A DNA stretch of 64,000 nt from JACRLV01 sp045863555 (lineage in GTDB: Bacteria; Planctomycetota; Phycisphaerae; UBA1845; Fen-1342): NCBI GenBank assembly GCA_045863555.1, contig BTUU01000008.1, positions 124,001 to 188,000 on the forward strand, written 5' to 3'. Every line of letters begins with the position of its first letter. The first letter of the stretch is position 1. The position numbers and the translations under genes were made by a program. Positions 33,816 to 39,955 of this stretch are shown here, piece by piece. The notes below the pieces were generated by a model, which ran no database searches, had not been told where the DNA came from, and saw only the letters and a list, made by a program, of their open reading frames with translations.

Positions 33816-35114
33816 TCACCCGGAGCACGCTAATATGCTGGAAATCGAGAGCTTTTCAGCCATTTTGAGTGGCCGTCCAACGCTTTTCCCAAGCTGGACG
33901 TCGAGGGTTCGAATCCCTTCGCCCGCTTTCTTCATAAAGTCCGCGAGCTTCAGGACTTGCGGCTCGTCATCATCGACGACAACTAGGCCGCTTTCCTCGA
34001 TTTGCGTCACTTTTTGCGTCAGAACCGGCGCGATTCGCGTCTGGCTCGCCGCCGCCATGTCGCTTTCATTGACGCGGAGATAGTGCTGGCGCGCCACCTC
34101 ATCCGAGTGCCCCATCCACTCGACGACGACGTGGAACGGGAAGTCCGCGCTGATCCAATCGCTCTCCCGGTTCTTGCGGAGCGTGTGGCACCACTTCGCG
34201 TAGTTGGGCGTGCCGGCACGTTTGCGGATGATGCCAAAGTCACGCCACACGTTCTCCGGCGTGACGCCGGTTACGACCGGTGACTCGACATCTACGTCTT
34301 GGCGGGCGGCCTCCTGGAGAATCGGCAGCAGCTCGGGCGCGATCGGCACGAGACGGCGACGCTTCGTTTTCTGCGCCCAGACGCTGAGCCAGTTGTGTCC
34401 CCAGTCCACGTCGCGCCATTTGAGCGTGAGTGCCTCCATCTGCCGCAGACCCGCAAGCCGGCAAAGTGCGAGAAAAGACTTCCAGCCGGGATTCGGACAT
34501 GCGGCGAGCAGTTTCGCAAACTCGTCCATGCTGACGTAGTGCCAGTCCTTTTCAACGTGCGGCAAGCCGCCGCTCATCCGGTCAAACGGGTTGTAGAGGA
34601 TCAGGTCGTCATCGACGGCGCGGTTGAACATGGTGCGCGCATTGCGAATGTGCTGATCGACCGTGCGGGCACTGATCGTCGCGTATTTCCGCTCGTTCAC
34701 ATGATTCAACTGCGCCTTGCTGAGCAGCGTCTTGAACTCGCGGGCGTCATAGCGCGTGATCTGGTCGATGCGACGCTCCTCGCCAAAGTGGCCGATGAGA
34801 TACCGGATGGTCTGGGCGTACAGTTCGATGGATCCGACGGCGAGGTCGGACTTGCGGGACTCGATGTACTGATCCGAAAACGCCTTCAAGCCCGGAATCT
34901 GCCCGGGACTCCGAAGCCCCGGTCGCTGGCGGAGTTCGAGCTCCTTCTCCTGGCGGAGTTTCTCGGCTTGCCGCTTGGATAGCTCTCCGACGCGACCGAG
35001 GTTCTGGCTGTAACGCTTCCCGTCGGCGCCGAACCAGCGAAGTTGGTAGTACGCGTAGCGCTTGCCCGTGGCGGCACGAGCGGAGTGAGTCGTAAGTGTG
35101 ACAACTGGTCCCAT
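33816..35114 (-). CDS. Tyrosine integrase B, C-terminus encoded by the att repeat
   Basis: This 432-residue protein has catalytic residues in LAGLRQMEAL (Arg), QKTKRRRLVPI (Lys), CHTLRKNRE (H-x-L-R-K) and MGHSDEVARQHYLRV (His, Tyr). It needs only about 385 residues; the last ~35 (AGEGIRTLDVQLGK ...) are translated antisense through the 42-bp att repeat and 70 bp of island 1. Integration therefore fixes the C-terminus and stop codon of its own integrase. The excisionase-like gene lies 14 nt upstream, in an int-xis unit controlled by the ImmR/ImmA-like pair. Confidence 0.92.
   Translation of the reverse strand: MGPVVTLTTHSARAATGKRYAYYQLRWFGADGKRYSQNLGRVGELSKRQAEKLRQEKELELRQRPGLRSPGQIPGLKAFSDQYIESRKSDLAVGSIELYAQTIRYLIGHFGEERRIDQITRYDAREFKTLLSKAQLNHVNERKYATISARTVDQHIRNARTMFNRAVDDDLILYNPFDRMSGGLPHVEKDWHYVSMDEFAKLLAACPNPGWKSFLALCRLAGLRQMEALTLKWRDVDWGHNWLSVWAQKTKRRRLVPIAPELLPILQEAARQDVDVESPVVTGVTPENVWRDFGIIRKRAGTPNYAKWCHTLRKNRESDWISADFPFHVVVEWMGHSDEVARQHYLRVNESDMAAASQTRIAPVLTQKVTQIEESGLVVVDDDEPQVLKLADFMKKAGEGIRTLDVQLGKSVGRPLKMAEKLSISSILACSG
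33886..33927 (+). repeat. Attachment-site repeat (right copy), 3' half of tRNA-Gly(CCC)-like sequence
   Basis: Identical over 42 bp to 3214-3255. As at the left copy, upstream bases do not complete a tRNA. It separates island 1 from island 2 and lies inside the 3' end of integrase B. Confidence 0.85.
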
Positions 35115-35128
35115 GATGCTGCCCGATC

Positions 35129-35386
35129 TTAGCGTGGATTCTCATTCGTCAAACGGTCCAGAAATCGGTCGAGTTCGACACGCCGGTAGAACACGCACTT
35201 TGACACCTGCGTGCCACGAAGCATGCCCGCCGCCCGGTAGCGCGCGAGCGTTTCACCGGGGTTTCGCAGTCCCTGGATCGTATCGAGGCGCAGGTAACGG
35301 ATCGCCTCTTCTTCCGTCAGCAGTTCCGGGCAGAGTATCGGCGGTTCGCCGGGCAACACTGGACGGTGTGCGTTCGAGTCGATCAT
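35129..35386 (-). CDS. Excisionase-like HTH protein
   Basis: This 85-residue protein has a MerR/Xis-type winged helix: LTEEEAIRYLRLDTIQGLRN, GETLARYRAAGMLRG, then CVFYRRVELDRFLDRL. It ends 14 nt before integrase B and is on the same strand. This is the HTH_17-like form that selects excision over integration or acts as a recombination directionality factor. GTG/ATG ambiguity is minor; ATG 35386 gives a full domain. Confidence 0.8.
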   Translation of the reverse strand: MIDSNAHRPVLPGEPPILCPELLTEEEAIRYLRLDTIQGLRNPGETLARYRAAGMLRGTQVSKCVFYRRVELDRFLDRLTNENPR

Positions 35387-35409
35387 GGCTTCGTCCCTCG
35401 TCCGCGCGG

Positions 35410-35694
35410 CTAGCGGGACACGCGCAATCCAATCAAATCCCGGAGTCGGTTGCGGAGCGGTAACGGCCCGCCAAAATCTCGCGCGAGCGACGGGGCGCGC
35501 TCTTCAAGTAGCTCCGCGACACGGCGGCGGTTTCGGTCGGTGAGTTCGAGCGGCAGATTCGCAAGCTCTTTGAACCCGCGATTCTCGACGAGGAGCAAGC
35601 CAACCGTAATTGCAAAGAGCTCAACGTCGCCGGGCGGCCGGATCGGCCGATCACTCGTCGCGATTGCCGTTCCGCTCAGGTCGTACAACACCAT
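35410..35694 (-). CDS. Small hypothetical protein of the int-xis operon
   Basis: This 94-residue protein has no recognised family. It is a mix of beta (MVLYDLSGTAIATSD) and helix (VELFAITVGLLLVENRGFKELA; DRNRRRVAELLEERAPSLARD). ATG 35694 is preferred to an upstream ATG at 35757 that would overlap the ImmA gene. It lies between immA-like and xis-like genes with short gaps, so it is likely cotranscribed. Confidence 0.6.
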   Translation of the reverse strand: MVLYDLSGTAIATSDRPIRPPGDVELFAITVGLLLVENRGFKELANLPLELTDRNRRRVAELLEERAPSLARDFGGPLPLRNRLRDLIGLRVSR

Positions 35695-35753
35695 GGTCAG
35701 CCCTCCATGCGTTCCTCTGTTCGCACTCACAGGAACGCCACGAACAAAAAAAC

Positions 35754-36482
35754 TCACGCGCCGCCGGCCCGCGGCTCAGCAACGGGCGGAATCGGCTTCG
35801 GAATCAGGTCGTGGAAGAACCGGGTCGGGATCAACGTGCGCGGCTCTCCGAAAAGAAGCTCAAGGCTGTGCGCGCGAATCAGCGCGGCGGTCTTGGATAC
35901 GCCGAACGAGCGGCTCAGCGCGGGCACGAAGATGTTCTGCCAGAGTTTCAGCGACTGATCGCTGGCCGTCATCAGCTCCGAAAGGCACCACTGCGGATCA
36001 GCACCGATGCCCTGCGCAATCAGCAGCACCTCGCGTTCGAACAGGTTCACCGGCATGAGAAATGCGGCGGCAAAGCGATCGGCCTGCCGCTCGATCTCAT
36101 CGTCGAAGACGATTTCAGGTTCCTCATCGTCGCTGAACTGGTCGCGGATGTGCATGTGCAGCCTGAAGTGCGCCAATTCGTGCGCACACGTAAAGCGATA
36201 GCGGCCTTCGTTGAAGAGGGCCTTGTCGGAGATTAGGATCTCCCGGTCGCGCAGAAAACTCGCCCCCAGCACGCGCGGACCGATGTGCGAAAGGTCGGCA
36301 ATTCCAAAGCGGATATCGAACGCGGTCTCAATCCAGCGATCGACGGGGATGGGGAGCGGAACTTCAGAGAGTCCGAGCTTGTGGAGGCAGAACGAGAGCG
36401 CGCGGCGCGCCTTTCGCTCGATGAGCAGGCCGCCGCTGGCGGGCTGGAAGAGCTTGCCGTACTCGTAACGCCGGGCACCCAT
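35754..36482 (-). CDS. ImmA/IrrE-type metallopeptidase
   Basis: This 242-residue protein carries HELAHFRLH (zinc-binding HExxH) near residue 125 and ERQADRFAAAFLMP, the third-ligand helix typical of ImmA/IrrE. Its start ATG shares a base with the stop of the XRE gene (TGATG), a tight coupling. In ICEBs1 such a protease cleaves the XRE repressor ImmR and releases xis and int. Here the same four gene types lie in a row on one strand, so the same control is likely. Confidence 0.85.
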   Translation of the reverse strand: MGARRYEYGKLFQPASGGLLIERKARRALSFCLHKLGLSEVPLPIPVDRWIETAFDIRFGIADLSHIGPRVLGASFLRDREILISDKALFNEGRYRFTCAHELAHFRLHMHIRDQFSDDEEPEIVFDDEIERQADRFAAAFLMPVNLFEREVLLIAQGIGADPQWCLSELMTASDQSLKLWQNIFVPALSRSFGVSKTAALIRAHSLELLFGEPRTLIPTRFFHDLIPKPIPPVAEPRAGGA

Positions 36483-36901
36483 CAGTCCGTCTTCCCTTTC
36501 TTGTCCGCGGCGAGTCTTCGGGCTGCGTCGATCAATGCGTCCCACTGACCTGCTGTGAACTTGCGGGCGGAGCGCAGCAACTCGGGCACCTTGGCGGCCG
36601 CTGTAGCGTCCTGGCTGGCGATTTCCTCGACGATTGTTTCGGGTTTGTTCCAGGCGGCACGAAGCTGGGCTTCGGGAACCTCGTAGGCGCGGGCAATCTT
36701 TACCAGCAGGGCTTCGGACGGTGACCGGTTGCCGTGCTCAATGTCCGTTAAGTGGGCCGGCGCAGTGCCGATTTGGCGAGCCATTTCGCGCAGGCCCTTG
36801 CCGAGCACCTCGCTGCGTTGCCGGCGGAGGATGTCGCCGATTTCGTCGTTGCTGCGGGTTTTCTTGCCCAAGGCATCACTCCGTTCACTGTTCGCATACA
36901 T
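36482..36901 (-). CDS. XRE repressor paired with ImmA (ImmR-like)
   Basis: This 139-residue protein has an N-terminal HTH (IGDILRRQRSEVLGKGLREM, IGTAPAHLTDIEHGNRSPSE) and a helical C-terminal tail (FTAGQWDALIDAARRL). It should repress the int-xis operon and be the substrate of the coupled ImmA-like protease. ATG 36901 is taken as start, but it overlaps a candidate -10 box, so translation may begin downstream (for example at a TTG at 36871) or another promoter may be used. Confidence 0.8.
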   Translation of the reverse strand: MYANSERSDALGKKTRSNDEIGDILRRQRSEVLGKGLREMARQIGTAPAHLTDIEHGNRSPSEALLVKIARAYEVPEAQLRAAWNKPETIVEEIASQDATAAAKVPELLRSARKFTAGQWDALIDAARRLAADKKGKTD

Positions 36902-36927
36902 AGTAACAGGCCGGGCACCCGAGTCAA
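36900..36927 (-). promoter_or_regulatory. Candidate promoter of the ImmR/ImmA/xis/int operon
   Basis: Read on the minus strand, TTGACT (36922-36927), a 16-nt spacer and TACTAT (36900-36905) resemble a sigma70 promoter. The ATG assigned to the XRE gene overlaps the -10, which conflicts with this start codon unless initiation is downstream. One of the two calls must be adjusted. Confidence 0.4.
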
Positions 36928-37149
36928 GCTGATTTTCGCTTTCATCGTTTGGTCGCGGGATAGGTGACGCGCGGCGCGACCGCGGGACCTGGTGCCGGTA
37001 GGGTCCGCTATCCCGCGACTGGCCAGGCGGCGAACGCGTGACTTGCGCCGCAGAATGCGCTATCGTCGGTGCGTGAATCAAACCGCGTTTGATTCGCGAT
37101 CGTCAGAATCATGCAAACGCGTGGCCTGGCGTCTGAATCGTGGGATCGG

Positions 37150-38275
37150 ACAACCGGTAAACCTGTCTACCAAACAGGCTAAGGAGGCGGACTTCATCAC
37201 CCGCCATGTTCGAGTGCTCGTAGCGCTGGATGCCAGGAGACTGGCTCGTCCAGTGCGAGGGAGGCTCGGCTGAGTAATCCCAAGCTATTTGGAGTAATCC
37301 AGCCGTTCGATCCCATACACATCCTGGGCGGGTCGCATCGCACCTGGCCGCGCCGTGGCTCGCCACGGGGGCAAGCTTGGTCGAAGGCGTCCGCCTCGTT
37401 CTTTGCCTTGAAAACTGGGCGACCGAGACAGACTCGTGCTTTTGCGCGAGCCGGATCAGCCAAAGTGGGTGATGTCGCCATCGGCGGCTAATCCCCCTGC
37501 GGGGTTCGGGACCGACTGACGCACGCGAGTGCGCCAGCGGCCCGTTCAACGTTAGCCCGGGCAGGGAGCTTGTCTGCGGTGACGCAGACGACCGGCGCGA
37601 TGATAAGCGTCGGCATTCCGCTTCAAACGGCGGATGGTGAAAAGCTCAACTGCGAAAGGCGGGAAACCGCTTCTGGGTGAGATCGATCGGAGACGTGCCG
37701 AACTGCGTTAGAAAGACCTTCGCTGACGGGTAAGGGGAGCTTCTAGATTCGTACCCCGAAATCGCCCGCCATCCGGCGGGCGAAACGATGTCAACGGCGG
37801 AAGCCGTCGGCGTACAGCGATGTGAGCGACGTGTGCGGGAGAGACGCACGCGCCGATTCCAGGTCAAGCGACGTGAACGATCGATCGGAGACTGGTTCTA
37901 ACCGGGGAAGGACTCTGGCAGCCGGGGTGATGCCCGGTGCCCGCTTATCGAGCGGGTGCTTGAAACGCCGGAGTCTGGGAGCGGGGCCTGAGTAGGAGCA
38001 CGCGGAAGCGTGGCGGCAGAGCGGCAAGGCAGTCGCGATGCCGTTCGTGCATTTACGGGTGGTGCCGGATGCTTGAACGACGACGAAAGGGCTGACGAGC
38101 ATTTCCCATGTTTGCAGACGTGTCGGGGCGGTGCCGGGGCAGGGTTGACCTGCCCCGGCCCGTTTCGGCGGGTCGGAAGACAGCCAATGCGGTCAAACGA
38201 GGACCCTCGGGAGAGGGCCGTCGTTTGGCAGCGGATTGACGATGCACAGGCGGGGTGTACCCGCATGTGCGTCGA
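37150..38275 (+). ncRNA. Large structured noncoding RNA, copy 2
   Basis: About 1.1 kb without a credible gene. Blocks collinear with copy 1: hairpin CCTGT-CTACCAA-ACAGG (37162-37178), 37244-37266, CGTTCAACGT (37543-37552), 37689-37706, GACGGGTAAGG (37725-37735), GCGACGTGAAC (37868-37878), AACCGGGGAAGG (37900-37911), GGTGCTTGAAA near 37956, and ACGGGTGGTGCCGG (38055-38068). The 3' hairpin 38238-38273 matches the terminator hairpin of copy 1 in position and form but lacks a T-run. A GAATCAAAC/GTTTGATTC hairpin at 37077-37097 may extend the 5' end. An 11-bp hairpin GCCGGGGCAGG/CCTGCCCCGGC lies at 38133-38159. From 38276 to 38701 I see only short hairpins. The partner gene follows on the same strand. 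Confidence 0.7.
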
Positions 38276-38701
38276 GGTTGCGTGGCCGCAACCGCTATGG
38301 ATCTGCACTGATCTTGGTGCTGTGCGGGACACGTCGAATTCGCAAACGAATTCAGCGTGTTGGTGCGGCGAGAGCATGAGTCGGTGCGGTGGTTTTGTGC
38401 GTTGAGCAACTGCAATAGATGAATCTAGCTGCGGCGCGCGGACGGATGTCGAAAGCTTGATGCGAGTCGATGAGTTGGCGGCGACGCCGACAGCGACGAT
38501 CGGTTCGCGACGGCGGGGAAGTGACGGCGTTCGGGTGCGTGGATGCGGTGACGGATTCGAAAGGGGCAGTGTGCTCAGTGCATGGCGGTGAGCGGCCGGG
38601 TTTCATGGAAGGAGGTGGTTTTGCGCGCTGAGCCGGTGACGCGGGCGACCGCGTGGCCGGCGTGCAGGAGAAATCGGAATCGAGCGAAAGGAGGTGATTG
38701 C

Positions 38702-38923
38702 ATGGGTTGGTGGCGCACGGCGAGTGGCGGCGTCATTGGAGACGGACCTGCCGACATCATCGAAGAATTCGATGAGCGGTGCTGGCCGGAGCCGGTGAAC
38801 ATTCCGCCCGACGTGCGGGTACGCATCGTCGCGTGCTATCGGGAGGATTTTGACCGGGAGCCGACCGAGCGTGAACTCGGCGAGTTGCTGGAGTTCTGCG
38901 GACCGGGTCCAGAGAGGGACTGA
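38702..38923 (+). CDS. Small conserved-looking protein between RNA copy 2 and its partner gene
   Basis: This 73-residue acidic protein (MGWWRTASGGVIGDGPADII ...) has an excellent ribosome site (AAAGGAGG, 6 nt before ATG). The GDGPAD segment and the helical end (EPTERELGELLEFCG) look like a real small fold; I have an impression of similar MGWW...GDxPAD proteins in accessory DNA but cannot name a family. It ends 85 nt before the partner gene and is likely cotranscribed with it. Confidence 0.65.
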   Translation: MGWWRTASGGVIGDGPADIIEEFDERCWPEPVNIPPDVRVRIVACYREDFDREPTERELGELLEFCGPGPERD

Positions 38924-39008
38924 GGCTCGAACGAAAGGAGGTTCAAGACGGCTTTGCGGGTTTGTGCCAGAACAACCCGCTCATTTGAAGGGGGGGAGGA
39001 ATGATCAC

Positions 39009-39599
39009 ATGGAGTATCGCTGTATCGCCACGTCGGTAGAAGGGTTCGTTCGGCAACTAGCGGTCGCGTACATCACGCACGGTTACTGGTTTTATGTGGC
39101 CGGGACAATCCCGGAGGGCAAGGATCTGGCTACGGTCGATGCGAAGCTCATCGAGCGTTACGGGATTGCCATCTCGAAGTGGGCACGGTGCCGGCGGAAA
39201 AAACAGGGCCTCGCGAACATGCAGTACCTGCGGCACGAGCGATTCTTCGTGCTCCTCGCGACGAAGGGGCGCCACGTGTTCTTCGAGCGGGAGCGGACCT
39301 CGCTCCGCGACATTCGACGCATGCCGATTTCGTTCGGCGGGTACAGTATCGGGTGTCGGAAGGGCCGCGACGGGCGATACCATGCGTCGGTGCGAATCGG
39401 ACTGCAGACTTATTTGAACTTAAAGAGCCATTTCACAACGGCTGCGATGCACATGAGAGCCGGCGATTTTCATGCCGAGTTGAAGCGGCTGCAATCCACG
39501 CGATTCGCGCCGGTTCGGCACCAAATCGCGGCCCTGCTGCGCGCCGGTAATCGAACCGGAGGCCACGCGTCGGCCCGTGGCGCTAGAACTCGCGACTGA
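39009..39599 (+). CDS. Partner protein of the large noncoding RNA, copy 2
   Basis: This 196-residue protein is homologous to the one at 28215-28886, with the shared run DAKLIERYGI and the motifs GLANM, RFFVLLAT, GYSI, GRDG and SVRI. It is basic (WARCRRKKQGL) and ends in a helical segment (RFAPVRHQIAALLRAG) that aligns with copy 1. GGAGG lies 11 nt before ATG 39009. In both modules it is the last gene after a ~1-kb RNA and a small ORF, on the RNA strand, although the surrounding genes differ. No catalytic motif is recognisable; RNA binding is inferred. Confidence 0.75.
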   Translation: MEYRCIATSVEGFVRQLAVAYITHGYWFYVAGTIPEGKDLATVDAKLIERYGIAISKWARCRRKKQGLANMQYLRHERFFVLLATKGRHVFFERERTSLRDIRRMPISFGGYSIGCRKGRDGRYHASVRIGLQTYLNLKSHFTTAAMHMRAGDFHAELKRLQSTRFAPVRHQIAALLRAGNRTGGHASARGARTRD

Positions 39600-39601
39600 T
39601 C

Positions 39602-39889
39602 TCATTCCTTGGGTAGCGAGCCGCGTCGGGTTGCCCCAATCGCCGAAATGAGATCCAGGCAGCCATAGGATCGACTTTGCGGTCCACCGAGCCGTTCGTT
39701 GATCAAGCGAAATAGCTCTTCCCAGGTCTGGGGATCATGAACCGTGAGTTCCTCCAAGAGAATCGCGAAAGCTTGGGCGGTGAAATAGTCGGCTCCATAC
39801 CCGCGCGTGCGCGGGAATCGGAGCTCGCGCATGATCGCCTCGCACCGCGCTCGGCCGTTATCGCCATCACCTTGAGGAGTTTCAGTCAT
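39602..39889 (-). CDS. Small hypothetical protein at the end of the defence operon
   Basis: This 95-residue protein (ATG 39889) has no known family. A central helix-rich part (YGADYFTAQAFAILLEELTV, TWEELFRLINERLG) looks structured. It follows the RelE-UvrD gene by 66 nt on the same strand. An upstream ATG at 39952 would nearly touch the previous stop. Confidence 0.5.
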   Translation of the reverse strand: MTETPQGDGDNGRARCEAIMRELRFPRTRGYGADYFTAQAFAILLEELTVHDPQTWEELFRLINERLGGPQSRSYGCLDLISAIGATRRGSLPKE

Positions 39890-39955
39890 TCGAGATCCTG
39901 ATCGTAGTCCGGCGTCAGAGTGTAGAGCCTTTCGGGTCTGCTGCGTGACCATTCG

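Larger units (their letters stand above)
3214..33927. mobile_element. 30.7-kb integrated mobilizable island 1
   Basis: The island is bounded by 42-bp direct repeats of a tRNA-Gly 3' half, with an integrase gene just inside the left repeat. Cargo includes a MobF relaxase and coupling protein, ParA/ParB with a repeat array, an initiator-like protein, ArdC antirestriction and a restriction cassette. I see no type IV secretion channel genes, so it is probably mobilizable rather than self-transmissible, or derived from a plasmid. Both repeats are partial tRNA copies, so the intact tRNA gene should lie outside the window. Confidence 0.75.

Noticed and set aside
3214..33927. Functional tRNA-Gly genes at the two att repeats
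   Set aside because: Both lack the 5' acceptor strand, D-arm and half the anticodon stem.
37162..37178. A tRNA gene with ACC anticodon
   Set aside because: No proper D-arm, T-arm or acceptor stem can be closed around the hairpin; treated as part of the large RNA.
29067..38102. Peptides sharing GTTRK-TNG in frames at 29067-29621 (plus) and 37791-38102 (minus)
   Set aside because: The match comes from the conserved RNA sequence read on the opposite strand; neither frame has a ribosome site or protein-like composition.
37150..38275. Group II intron
   Set aside because: A GGGTGCAAATCCCC-like element in copy 1 recalls domain I, but no domain V/VI-like hairpin is visible and the downstream protein is not a reverse transcriptase.
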